64,000 bases of DNA from Gordoniibacillus chartarius (lineage in GTDB: Bacteria; Bacillota; Bacilli; Paenibacillales; NBRC-103111). The stretch covers positions 1-64,000 of the forward strand of contig NZ_JBHLWN010000077.1 in NCBI RefSeq assembly GCF_042432825.1. The letters are read 5' to 3'. Numbering within the stretch: the first letter of the stretch is position 1; each line of letters begins with the position of its first letter. Position numbers and translations under genes: made by a program. This document shows, one piece after another, positions 52,413 through 60,919 of the stretch. The notes below the pieces were generated by a model. It ran no database searches and was not told where the DNA came from. It was given only the letters and a program-made list of their open reading frames with translations.

Positions 52413-53197
52413 GCGTGCTCTTCAACTCCATTTTGGATTACTTTCGCCCATGGCCGGCCTTGGAACCACTCGAGCTCCAGCGGCACGTCGAAAACGCGGA
52501 GCAGCAGCTCCGGCTTCAACACCTCATGCTTTGGTCCTGCGGCGATGATTCGGCCCTGCTCAATTAGTGCAACATGCGTAAACAGCGGCATGATCTCTTC
52601 AATGTGATGGGTAACATACAGCACGGTAATACCGTGGCCGCACAGCTCCTGCACGCTTTTCAGCATGCGTTCCCGCTCATACAGATCCAATCCGGAGCAA
52701 GGCTCGTCCATAATTAGCACTTTAGGGTCAGCCATCAACGAACGGGCCAGCATCACCTTTTTGCGCTCCCCTTGCGATAGCGTTCCGAGCGGCTGATCCT
52801 TCAAATGCGACAGCCCGACCCGCTCGAGCAGTTCCAGGGCTTTCAGGCGCGCTTCCTCCGGAATCTCCTGATAAAACCGCAAATATGCGTATGCCCCCGT
52901 CGCCATGACTTCCCAAACGGGGTCCGCCCGGTTTAGCTTCTCGAACAGCGATTGGCTGATATAGCCGATGCTTCTGCGCAGCTCCCGCAAATCGACCGTG
53001 CCGTACCGGTGGCCAAGCACCTCTACCGTACCCGAGCTCGGAAAATGATACCCGTTCACCATTTCCAAAATTGTCGTCTTGCCCGAGCCGTTCCGTCCGA
53101 GGACCACCCAATTTTCGCCTTCGCGGATATGTAAATTCACGTCATGCAATATATGACGTTGTTCCCGTATAAAATTGATGTTCGACAGCTTGATCAA
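52409..53197 (-). CDS. ABC transporter ATPase (YlmA-like)
   Basis: A 262-aa soluble ABC ATPase. Walker A is GRNGSGKTT, the signature LSQGERKKVMLARSL and Walker B VLIMDEPCSGLD are intact; the D and H loops are present. No permease lies nearby. This YlmA/ModF-type single ATPase might serve a distant transporter or a cytosolic role. It starts at TTG 53197 with GGAGAGGG upstream. Confidence 0.85.
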   Translation of the reverse strand: MIKLSNINFIREQRHILHDVNLHIREGENWVVLGRNGSGKTTILEMVNGYHFPSSGTVEVLGHRYGTVDLRELRRSIGYISQSLFEKLNRADPVWEVMATGAYAYLRFYQEIPEEARLKALELLERVGLSHLKDQPLGTLSQGERKKVMLARSLMADPKVLIMDEPCSGLDLYERERMLKSVQELCGHGITVLYVTHHIEEIMPLFTHVALIEQGRIIAAGPKHEVLKPELLLRVFDVPLELEWFQGRPWAKVIQNGVEEHA

Positions 53198-53258
53198 TAT
53201 GTCCCTCTCCCTTACCCCGTAATACTCTGTCTTACTGAACCTTACTCGGACTTACGCT

Positions 53259-53597
53259 CTACGTCGCCCGCCTCCTTGCCTCCGCAAGCACCTCGTCAGG
53301 CATCGGTCCGTAATTGAGCTCGACGTCCGCCGGCAAAACCGGCAGCAGCAGCGCGATCATGCGGTCACGCCCGGCGGAACTGGAGGTGTGAAAATACAAC
53401 CTGCGGGGATACCGTGCTTCGGCGATCATCCACTGCACGATGTCCGATGCGTTCGGAGCATGCCAGCCGAGATCGTAATCCAGCGATAAAATATCGACCT
53501 CGCACTCCTTCAGCAGCAGGATGCACTCCTCCGCCGAACGCGCCAGCGTAAACCCTGCCGGGCAAGGCCGTAAATCGTCCAAATAGACATGGATCAT
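53259..53597 (-). CDS. cREC (cyclic-phosphate processing receiver) domain protein
   Basis: A 112-aa single-domain protein with a receiver-like fold: acidic cluster YLDDLRPCP at the start, the candidate acceptor in LSLDYDLGWHAP (about 41-51) and a FHTSSSAGRD segment. This is the pattern of the cREC_REC family, proposed to act on cyclic-phosphate ends. ATG 53597 follows AAGGAGGAG. It lies directly after endonuclease IV in the repair run, which suggests nucleic-acid end processing; the activity is inferred. Confidence 0.7.
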   Translation of the reverse strand: MIHVYLDDLRPCPAGFTLARSAEECILLLKECEVDILSLDYDLGWHAPNASDIVQWMIAEARYPRRLYFHTSSSAGRDRMIALLLPVLPADVELNYGPMPDEVLAEARRRAT

Positions 53598-53622
53598 CCG
53601 CGCCGCTCCTCCTTTGCCTTGC

Positions 53623-54486
53623 TTACCGTTTACCTGCGGCCAGCTCTCTAACGAAAGCGATTTCGGTGCGATGCGTTCCGTCGCCTCCCGTATCCGTCTC
53701 AAGCACAAACGGACAATGCGCCAAATGCGGTGACTGCAGCAATGCCTGGAGCCCGGCCAGCCCGATTTGTCCTCGTCCGATCTGTGCATGACGATCTTTA
53801 CGCTGACCGGACGCGTACACCGAATCGTTTAGATGGACGGCCTTGACCTGGGCGAACAAATCCAGCTCTATTCCGCGCCGCTCCAGCTCCGGCCAATTTC
53901 GTCCGTCCCAGTAGCCGCTCGCGAACAAATGGCACGTATCGAGGCAAAATCCGACCTTATCCGGATAAGCGCACAGCCGGCGAATGTTAACCAGCTCCTC
54001 GAACGTCGTTCCGAGCTGGCCGCCTTCACCCGCCATATTCTCCAGCAGGAACAGCGCTTGGCCCCGATAGTCGGCGAGCACGCTATTGATTAATTGTATT
54101 ATATTTTTGTACCCTTGTAACGGGTCAGGCCCGGAAAATTTGCCAAAATGCACGACTAGCCCGACAGAACCGCACGCGTCGGTAATGTCGAGCGCATTCA
54201 GCAGCGCGTCGCGCGTCGCCGCCTGCACCTGCGGATCCTCGGCAGCCAGATTGACCGGATACGGGGAATGTCCGATCGACAGCAGGCCGTGCTCCATGCT
54301 GTAAGCTGCGCAAGCGTTCGCATCGCTGCGGTCGAAATTCGGCTTCAGAGCGAGACTGCGAGGGTTTTTCGGAAAGTATTGAAAGGCATTCCCGCCGATC
54401 AGGTGCGCTGTCCTGGCAGCATCGGCGTACCCGCGCCGGATGCTGACATGGCTGCCGATGCGCGGCAAGCGGTTAGTCGTAATCAT
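53623..54486 (-). CDS. nfo: endonuclease IV (AP endonuclease)
   Basis: A 287-aa TIM-barrel Xylose_isom/Nfo family enzyme that cleaves abasic sites. Visible elements are GSHVSIRRGYADAA, GHSPYPVNLAAED, LLENMAGEGGQLGTTFEEL, FCLDTCHLFASGYW, HLNDSVYASGQRKDRHAQIG and the final FVLETDTGGDGTHRTE, which include the zinc ligands. Slightly atypical in having GHSPY for HNPY-type motifs. Next to Fpg and the MrfAB genes. Confidence 0.9.
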   Translation of the reverse strand: MITTNRLPRIGSHVSIRRGYADAARTAHLIGGNAFQYFPKNPRSLALKPNFDRSDANACAAYSMEHGLLSIGHSPYPVNLAAEDPQVQAATRDALLNALDITDACGSVGLVVHFGKFSGPDPLQGYKNIIQLINSVLADYRGQALFLLENMAGEGGQLGTTFEELVNIRRLCAYPDKVGFCLDTCHLFASGYWDGRNWPELERRGIELDLFAQVKAVHLNDSVYASGQRKDRHAQIGRGQIGLAGLQALLQSPHLAHCPFVLETDTGGDGTHRTEIAFVRELAAGKR

Positions 54487-54499
54487 AGATAGGAGTCTC

Positions 54500-55315
54500 C
54501 TAGTGTTGGCATTGCGTGCAGAAGAAGCATTTGCGGGAATTCACTTCGGCGAATGCGATAGGACTGCCGCAACGGATGCACGGTTCGCCTTTCCGGTCGT
54601 ACACGGCGCATAACGGATCAAAACCGCCGGTCAAAGTATCGCCCGCGAACAGCGGAACGTCCATATAACCGCCCCGCTCCGTCGCCGTCCGCAATACATG
54701 CCTCATTGCATCGTATAAGCTTCTCGTCTCACCGGCGTCCAGTTCCCCTGTCCGCCTCGTCGGCAGAAGGCCGGCGGCAAAACAAATTTCATCGGAATAG
54801 CAATTACCGATACCGGAAACGACAGCCGCTTGATCGACGAGCACCGACTTGAGCGTCCCCCGCTTGCGCCTCAGCAGCTCGGCGAACCGCTGCGGCGTCA
54901 GCGAAGGATCGAACGGGTCGGGACCGAGCTTGCCGAGAGCCTCCTGAAGCGCGGCCGGATCGTGAATATGCAAGTAGCCCAGCCGCAGCCCGTGAAAATA
55001 CAGCTGCTTGCCGTCCGCAAAGCCAAGCGTCACTTGGGCGCTTCGGTCCGGCTTCTGCTCCTCCGTCCCGTAAAACATCGAGCCGCCCAGCATCAAATGC
55101 AAATGCAGCGTAAGCCCGCTTGACAACGGGAACAGCAAATGCTTGGCGCGTCTTTCGACGGTAGACATCACACCGCCCAATACGAGACGGCAGAACGCAT
55201 CCGGCGGAACGTTCACCGTCTTCTCCCGCTCGACACGAACAGTCGTGATCGGCTTTCCAGCAACCAGCGGAAATAATGCACGCCGGTAATGCTCCATCTC
55301 CGGCAGCTCGGGCAT
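54500..55315 (-). CDS. Fpg/Nei-family DNA glycosylase
   Basis: A 271-aa glycosylase/AP lyase. The N-terminus after Met is PELPEMEHYR (catalytic Pro2 and Glu3), the H2TH region contains VSGIGNCYSDEICFAAGL, and the C-terminus is a zinc finger with CIRCG and CFFCTQC. The start is the MPELPE ATG at 55315, with GAGGTG upstream, because the N-terminal proline must follow Met. It removes oxidised bases, and its product is a substrate for the Nfo encoded next. Confidence 0.92.
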   Translation of the reverse strand: MPELPEMEHYRRALFPLVAGKPITTVRVEREKTVNVPPDAFCRLVLGGVMSTVERRAKHLLFPLSSGLTLHLHLMLGGSMFYGTEEQKPDRSAQVTLGFADGKQLYFHGLRLGYLHIHDPAALQEALGKLGPDPFDPSLTPQRFAELLRRKRGTLKSVLVDQAAVVSGIGNCYSDEICFAAGLLPTRRTGELDAGETRSLYDAMRHVLRTATERGGYMDVPLFAGDTLTGGFDPLCAVYDRKGEPCIRCGSPIAFAEVNSRKCFFCTQCQH

Positions 55316-55381
55316 CACGCACACCTCGCCTTGGCAGGTTTTCCCTCAGTGTGCGCCGGAGCCAGGTTTATTTATACATGA

Positions 55382-56953
55382 CTAGACAAGACTTTCCCAT
55401 ACGTATTGCGGCGGCATTCTTTTCGTCCGCGGAGCGCCGGGACGGCGGGACGATGCAAGGGGCTGCGCCTCGCTATGCAAAATGAATGCTTTAACGTCCG
55501 CGCTGCCGGTCGGCCTGCACGCCCCATGTCCTTCCCGCTCGGCTCCGCGCCGCAGCTTGCCCTGCAGCCGGCGGATACGCTGCTGCAGCGACTCCACGAG
55601 CTCGCGCTGCCGGTCGTCGACACGGCTTAACGACATCCGTTTCCATACCCGGTTGAGCGCTTCCTCGGCATAGCGGAGTGCGTCGTCATGCTTGCGCTCC
55701 CGGTGTTCGCAGTGCATAGCCAGCTCGATGTAAGGCTCGACGGCGCAGGCAAAGCTCCCGCCCCGTTCGGCGACATAGGTGCGCCACAGCTCGGCGGCGG
55801 CATCGTAGGCTCCCGACTTTTTGTACGCGGCAGCCAGCTCCAGCAGCAGCCGGTCGCGTCCAGGACGGACACCTCCCTCCAGCAGTCTGCCGGCAAGCCC
55901 CGCTCGGGCCTTGTCGGCCAGCTCAGGCCTGCCGAGCTTGTCGAGCCATAAGCTCGCCCGCAGCAGCTCCTCGTCGCCGAGTCCGTCCGCCGGTTCCGGT
56001 CCGCTGAGCAGCTTGGCGACAACGACCGACAAAGCGGCAAGAGAGACGATATCGTGCTCGTTATGTACGAAGACGCCGTGCATGACACTCGGGTCGCGCT
56101 CAGCCAAATATTGCACATACAGGATTGGGGCCATAGAGCCGGGCACATCGTCCTTCCGCCGGAAGCCCAGCTTGCCTTCCTCTACGACGGCAAGACGGCA
56201 TGAAGGCAAGCTTGTCTTCCACAAGCTTCGCGCCGGGTACAGCAGGTCGATATGGCGGCAGCGGCCGGTATCGGCCTTGCGCCGCGCCAGCACGAACCGG
56301 CTCTGCAAGATGGGCCAGTCGAACGAACGCCCGTTGTACGATACGATGTGATCAAAGCCCAGCAGCAGCTCCTCAAAGTAAGCGAGCATCGCCGCTTCCT
56401 CTGCCGGGTTGCGGATAAAGAGCTGCCTGACGGTGAAACGCCCCTCTCTAAAGAAGCCCAACCCGATCATGAACGGCACATTACCTGCTCCTATGCCCAA
56501 ACCGGTCGTTTCCGTGTCGAAAAACAGCAGCTTTTCCAGTTCAACGCCGATTTCGGATTCCGCCCCCGACTCTGCCCCCGACAGCATTCCGTCCGCATCG
56601 GCCGCTCCCTTCTTTGCCGTCCGTTTCCGTCTCCGGCCGGAAGCTTGCCGTCCTGCCGGAGCAGCGCCGGCCGACAATGGCGATAACGCTCCGGCTAAGT
56701 CCTCCAAGTCGCCAAGCGTGCAATCGCCGTGACGGTATTCCGCATCGTAGATGCACTCGCGAAGCAGGAAACTGCCCACCGCGTTGCTCTCCGTCCGCAC
56801 GCCGCCGAGCCGCTCCCAGCCTGATTCGACGACAGCTTGCGGATGGCCGGCGCCGGCCGCCCCAGCTCGCTCCGATGAACCGCCGGCGCCGGCGGAGGCG
56901 CCGTTCTGCGGCGTTCCCTTCAGTCTTTGCAGCCGCTCCTTTAATCCGCTCAT
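55382..56953 (-). CDS. mrfB: MrfB (YprB) exonuclease
   Basis: A 523-aa protein with an N-terminal low-complexity region (Gly/Ala, 20-45), a basic linker (100-125), a DEDD 3'-5' exonuclease domain (140-310: FFDTETTGLG, IVSYNGRSFDWPIL, HNEHDIVSL) and TPR-like helices (350-470). The C-terminal 60 residues are disordered. In Bacillus subtilis MrfAB repair mitomycin lesions. One base separates it from the helicase gene, so they are co-translated. Confidence 0.88.
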   Translation of the reverse strand: MSGLKERLQRLKGTPQNGASAGAGGSSERAGAAGAGHPQAVVESGWERLGGVRTESNAVGSFLLRECIYDAEYRHGDCTLGDLEDLAGALSPLSAGAAPAGRQASGRRRKRTAKKGAADADGMLSGAESGAESEIGVELEKLLFFDTETTGLGIGAGNVPFMIGLGFFREGRFTVRQLFIRNPAEEAAMLAYFEELLLGFDHIVSYNGRSFDWPILQSRFVLARRKADTGRCRHIDLLYPARSLWKTSLPSCRLAVVEEGKLGFRRKDDVPGSMAPILYVQYLAERDPSVMHGVFVHNEHDIVSLAALSVVVAKLLSGPEPADGLGDEELLRASLWLDKLGRPELADKARAGLAGRLLEGGVRPGRDRLLLELAAAYKKSGAYDAAAELWRTYVAERGGSFACAVEPYIELAMHCEHRERKHDDALRYAEEALNRVWKRMSLSRVDDRQRELVESLQQRIRRLQGKLRRGAEREGHGACRPTGSADVKAFILHSEAQPLASSRRPGAPRTKRMPPQYVWESLV

Positions 56954-56954
56954 G

Positions 56955-59234
56955 TTACGCCCCCACTTCGCTAAGCAGACTCAGCGCCAGCTGCTTGCCT
57001 GTCAGCCCGACCTCCTCGATCGGTCCAACGCAAGCCGGACAGCCGCTTAAGCATTTGCAGCCCGAGATGTGCCGTTTGGCCTCGTCCAGCAGCCGGCGGT
57101 GCACCTCGTACAGCCGCTCGCTCAGACCAATCCCGCCGGGATACCGGTCGTAGAAAAAAATCGTCGGCTTCTTATTGTGCAGCGCCTTCACCTGCGGTAC
57201 GACCCGGATATCGAGCGGATCGCACATCAAATACAGCGGCGCAATATGGACCAGCACGTTCGCAATGCCGAGCAGCGCAAATTGCATGTCGTTCGCCGAC
57301 CGCTTCGCCGTCACCTCGTCGTCGAACGTGAACCAATATGAGCTTGTGTGCAGCTCCTCTTCGGGCAGATGAATCGGTCCGGAACCGATATTTTCGTGGG
57401 TGCGGAGCTTGATTTTCTTAAAGATCGTCGGCTTCGCATTAACCGTCACGTCGCCGAACTGCCGCAGCAGACCGGCATATTGATCCTCCCGGTTTACGTG
57501 CAGCACCTTCAGCTCGACCGCCAGGTTGGCGTCCGTGTAGTAGTCGACGTCCACTTCCCGCACATACGCCTTCTTCTCGTCGTAATCAAGCTTCTCGACT
57601 TGAAATTGGACGCCTTCGTGAATGTAGATCGCTTCCTCGTGCAGCAGCGTAGGCGCGCTGAACCGGTCGACCTCGCCGAGCACCTTGGCCCCCGCGGTCA
57701 TATCGATGATGATAAAGTTCTCCTGCGCTGCCGAGCGCAGCGAAATATTTTGCGCGGGAAACGACTGCTCCATCCAGTACCACCGGCCCTCGGCCTTGTG
57801 CAGCACCCGCTCCTCGACCAGGTACTCCAGCAAATCCTCCAGCGGCTCCCCGCCGAACGTCTCGCCCGGCTCGAACGGAAGCTCATACGCGGCGCACTTG
57901 ACATGATCGAGCAATATGATCAGATTATCGGGATGAATGAGCGCCCGCTCCGGAGGCCTTTCGAAGAAGTAACGCGGATTCTGCACGATATATTGATCGA
58001 GCGGGTTAGAGCTGGCCACCATGAACGTTATCGACGTCTCCTGCCTGCGGCCGGCCCGGCCGGACTGCTGCCACGTCGAGGCGATCGTCCCCGGATAGCC
58101 GTTCAATACGCACGCCTGCAGCTGGCCGATATCGATGCCCAGCTCGAGCGCATTCGTCGACACGACGCCGCGAATGTCCCCGCTGCGCAGACCCCGCTCG
58201 ATCTCGCGGCGCAGCTTCGGCAAGTAGCCGCCGCGGTAGCCGCGGATCGACTTCGTGCCGAGCTCGTGCCGGACAAGCTCCTGCAAATACGTCAGCAGAA
58301 TCTCGACGCGAACCCGGCTGCGGGCAAACACGATCGTCTGAATGCCTTGCTTTAGCAGCAAACCCGCGAGCTTGCGCGTTTCCAGCACTGAGCTTTTGCG
58401 GATGCCCAGCTGCTGATTGACGACCGGAGGGTTATAGAACACGAAATGCTTCTCCCCGGCTGGAGCGCCGTTATCGTCGACGAGCGATACCGTCTCGCCG
58501 ATCAACCGCTCCGTATGCTCGCGGGGGTTGTCGATCGTCGCCGACGCGCAAATGAATTGCGGCGAAGAGCCGTAAAACCGGCAAATCCGCTTCAGCCTCC
58601 GGATGACGTTGGCAACGTGCGATCCGAATACGCCGCGGTACGCATGCACCTCGTCGATGACGATGTATCGCAAGTTCTCGAACAGCTTCACCCACTTCGT
58701 GTGATGCGGCAATATCGCGGAGTGAAGCATATCCGGATTCGTCACGACGACATGCCCGGCATTGCGGATCGCCTGACGCACCGCCGGCGGGGTGTCGCCG
58801 TCGTACGTTGACGTCTTGATGTCTACGCCCATCTTATCGACCAGCTCCTGCATTTCCGCTACTTGATCCTGAGCCAGCGCTTTCGTAGGAAACAAATATA
58901 ACGCCCTTGCGCTGTCGTCGTCCAGGATGCGCTGCAGCACCGGAAGATTGTAGCAAAGCGTCTTTCCGGACGCGGTCGGCGTCACCGTTACGACGTGCCG
59001 CCCCAGCGCCGCTTCCCGGAAGGCCGCCGCCTGATGCGTGTACAAGCTGCGCACTCCTCGCTCCCTAAGCGCCTCCTGCAGCCCGGCATGCAAGCCTTCC
59101 GGAAACTCGGCATAGCGCGGCTCCCGCGGCGCAATCGTATGCCAGTGAGTCACCTGCGACATGATTTCCGGCGTGTTCCGCACCAGCTCGATCATCTCGT
59201 TCATGGAGCCCACTTTACCCGTCAGTCTGTTCAT
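56955..59234 (-). CDS. mrfA: MrfA (YprA) DEXH-box DNA helicase
   Basis: A 759-aa superfamily 2 helicase. Motif I TPTASGKTLCYNLP, the DEVH box in VIDEVHAYRG, motif III ATIDNP, motif VI QQSGRAGRRQ and the C-terminal MrfA-type zinc motif CKCLSGCPACVG are visible; length equals Bacillus MrfA. ATG 59234 follows AGGAG; a later in-frame ATG (MNEMIE) is less well supported. A sigma-A promoter overlaid with three LexA-like boxes lies upstream. Confidence 0.92.
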   Translation of the reverse strand: MNRLTGKVGSMNEMIELVRNTPEIMSQVTHWHTIAPREPRYAEFPEGLHAGLQEALRERGVRSLYTHQAAAFREAALGRHVVTVTPTASGKTLCYNLPVLQRILDDDSARALYLFPTKALAQDQVAEMQELVDKMGVDIKTSTYDGDTPPAVRQAIRNAGHVVVTNPDMLHSAILPHHTKWVKLFENLRYIVIDEVHAYRGVFGSHVANVIRRLKRICRFYGSSPQFICASATIDNPREHTERLIGETVSLVDDNGAPAGEKHFVFYNPPVVNQQLGIRKSSVLETRKLAGLLLKQGIQTIVFARSRVRVEILLTYLQELVRHELGTKSIRGYRGGYLPKLRREIERGLRSGDIRGVVSTNALELGIDIGQLQACVLNGYPGTIASTWQQSGRAGRRQETSITFMVASSNPLDQYIVQNPRYFFERPPERALIHPDNLIILLDHVKCAAYELPFEPGETFGGEPLEDLLEYLVEERVLHKAEGRWYWMEQSFPAQNISLRSAAQENFIIIDMTAGAKVLGEVDRFSAPTLLHEEAIYIHEGVQFQVEKLDYDEKKAYVREVDVDYYTDANLAVELKVLHVNREDQYAGLLRQFGDVTVNAKPTIFKKIKLRTHENIGSGPIHLPEEELHTSSYWFTFDDEVTAKRSANDMQFALLGIANVLVHIAPLYLMCDPLDIRVVPQVKALHNKKPTIFFYDRYPGGIGLSERLYEVHRRLLDEAKRHISGCKCLSGCPACVGPIEEVGLTGKQLALSLLSEVGA

Positions 59235-59295
59235 AGTTGCCCGCTCTCCTCTTTCGCTCACCTTATGACGGTGACCGTGAAGTTCTGTTCTTTTC

Positions 59296-59324
59296 ATTAT
59301 ACAGAATACATGTTCGCCGGGCAA
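59296..59324 (-). promoter_or_regulatory. mrfA promoter
   Basis: On the minus strand TTGCCC (59319-59324), a 17-base spacer and a perfect TATAAT (59296-59301). Two LexA-type boxes overlap it. Confidence 0.7.
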
Positions 59325-59348
59325 CAAATGTTCGGATACATACGTTCG
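59303..59348 (-). promoter_or_regulatory. three tandem LexA/DinR-type boxes
   Basis: Against the Bacillus DinR consensus CGAACRNRYGTTYC (minus strand): CGAACATGTATTCT at 59303-59316 (12 of 14), CGAACATTTGTTGC at 59321-59334 (12 of 14) and CGAACGTATGTATC at 59335-59348 (13 of 14). The first lies in the -35/-10 spacer and the second over the -35. All three keep CGAAC intact. Repression by LexA and SOS induction are inferred. Confidence 0.65.
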
Positions 59349-59592
59349 GACGCGGTCGATACCGCGCAAATGAGCAAGGCCGTGAACGGCGCTCTATACG
59401 GAGCGGCCTTCCACGGCTGGAGACATACCTATTTCAGACCCCCGGTGACGCAACGGAGGGTGAAGGTACGATTTGACAAACCTATCCACTCATTCCGGCG
59501 GCGGTACACCAACAGTTACAATCAGCGGCACGCTATGCGCTGCAATGGCCTGCCCGCGATATCAACATAAGGTTCCTTCTATGGCCGGCGAA
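59349..59592. other. intergenic region with no confident feature
   Basis: Between the LexA-type boxes and the stop of the next minus-strand gene. A plus-strand frame starting at TTG 59473 with GGAGGG upstream was seen but runs on as antisense into the neighbouring gene; it is not accepted. No hairpin terminator was found here. Confidence 0.4.
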
Positions 59593-59808
59593 TTAGTCCA
59601 GGTCGACCGAATCGTCGTAGTCGTACCGGAAGCCGTCCATCGGCGGCGCAGCGGCGGACGATTCCGAATGCAGCGCATCATACGAGCTGGATTTCAGCTT
59701 CTGCAGCACCTCGCGCAGCTCGCGCCGCTTCGATTCATTCGTTTCATGCTGAATGGCCGAATGCAGCGCCATCTCGATCAATACGACATCCTGGCTTGTA
59801 AAGTTCAT
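59593..59808 (-). CDS. small hypothetical protein
   Basis: A 71-aa protein. The first 45 residues are helical and charged (VVLIEMALHSAIQHETNESK), and the tail is acidic with an aromatic FRYDYDD. GGAAGGGG precedes the ATG at 59808; a longer frame to 59934 lacks an SD. It lies after yfhP in the same direction. Family not recognised. Confidence 0.6.
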   Translation of the reverse strand: MNFTSQDVVLIEMALHSAIQHETNESKRRELREVLQKLKSSSYDALHSESSAAAPPMDGFRYDYDDSVDLD

Positions 59809-59926
59809 CAGAGCGTCCCCTTCCTGTTCCTTACAAATATGGACTTCCATAACCGTTAGTGTAGCCATCGCCGCGTCGTTCGATACGGTCCGAGCGCCGC
59901 GTTCAAAACAAAAAGCACAGGGCGCC

Positions 59927-60892
59927 TTATACATAAGGCGGGTCCCATGCCTTCTTCGTCCAGCCGAGACGATCGCTGACCACGTTCAAGTCGGAATCCA
60001 GCTGTACATCGACTCCGAACGGAAGCTTATGATTGTGCCAAAAGCGGAGGTCGCGCCAATGAACGACATATCCGTCCTGACCTTCCGTCAGCCGCACGTG
60101 AACTCTCTGGGCGAAATGCAGAAACGCGCGCACCCCGTCCGTTCCCATCGTCGCCTGGATCGCGGGATGTGTCTGATCCTTCGTGTACACATCCTTGACC
60201 CGAATGTCCCGGAAGCGGATCGTTCCGTTGTAGAACGTATCTGCGGTTTCCAGTACAAATTGCCAGTGAAACCACCACAAGGAAGGCACGATATGGCATA
60301 CGCCCTGCTCGATTTCCAGCTCCTTCTTCACAAGCCGGACCGTATGCGCATGATGCCATGCCCGCACACCGATGTAAGCAAACGTGAGCAGGTAAACCGC
60401 CAGAAACAAGCGGCCGGGCTCGGCAGCGCCGGTCATCCAGGCAATGACGCCGATGCTGTGAACCGCAAACAAGAACGGATCGAATAACGGTAAAATGTCC
60501 AAATGATGCCACTGCTTCGAAAACGGACGGAAGCATTGCACCCCATATACGTTCAGCCAATCGAGAAACACATGGAAAATGACGGCCGCCATCGTCCATA
60601 AGCTTAAAGTCAGCACATGCTCCCATACGCCGAACAGCCCGGCGGCCGCTCCGCCGATCGCCAGCGGCCACAATAACAGCGCCGGTAACGAATGCGTAAC
60701 GCCGCGATGATGGCGAATGTACGAAGCGTAGCTCTTGAGCCGCACGACCGTATCGAAGTCCGGCGCATGCGAGCCGACCAGCGTCGCCGTCAGCACGGCG
60801 CCGGCCAGCAGCGGACTATTCGCGACTTCCGGCTGCAGCATCGCAAGGCCGGCCAGTGACGCTCCAAACAGAAGATGACTTCCCGTATCCAT
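59927..60892 (-). CDS. yfhP: YfhP/YdjM-type membrane metal-dependent hydrolase
   Basis: A 321-aa integral membrane protein of the DUF457/YdjM family. The metal-binding pattern is spread over helices: GSHAPDFDTVV, HHRGVTHSLPALL and HVFLDWLNVYGVQ. About five helices occupy residues 10-190, followed by a cytoplasmic C-terminal domain. It matches YfhP of Bacillus in length. GGGAGG precedes ATG 60892. Co-oriented with two acyltransferase genes, so a lipid-related role is possible. Confidence 0.82.
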   Translation of the reverse strand: MDTGSHLLFGASLAGLAMLQPEVANSPLLAGAVLTATLVGSHAPDFDTVVRLKSYASYIRHHRGVTHSLPALLLWPLAIGGAAAGLFGVWEHVLTLSLWTMAAVIFHVFLDWLNVYGVQCFRPFSKQWHHLDILPLFDPFLFAVHSIGVIAWMTGAAEPGRLFLAVYLLTFAYIGVRAWHHAHTVRLVKKELEIEQGVCHIVPSLWWFHWQFVLETADTFYNGTIRFRDIRVKDVYTKDQTHPAIQATMGTDGVRAFLHFAQRVHVRLTEGQDGYVVHWRDLRFWHNHKLPFGVDVQLDSDLNVVSDRLGWTKKAWDPPYV

Positions 60893-60919
60893 CTCGATTC
60901 CTCCCGTCAAAAAAATGAC

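Noticed and set aside
57348..58355. 335-codon plus-strand frame opposite mrfA
   Set aside because: No SD or motifs; mirrors the helicase reading frame.
59473..59859. plus-strand TTG frame with GGAGGG upstream
   Set aside because: Only the first 40 codons are free of overlap. The rest is antisense to the small gene at 59593-59808, and no family is recognised.
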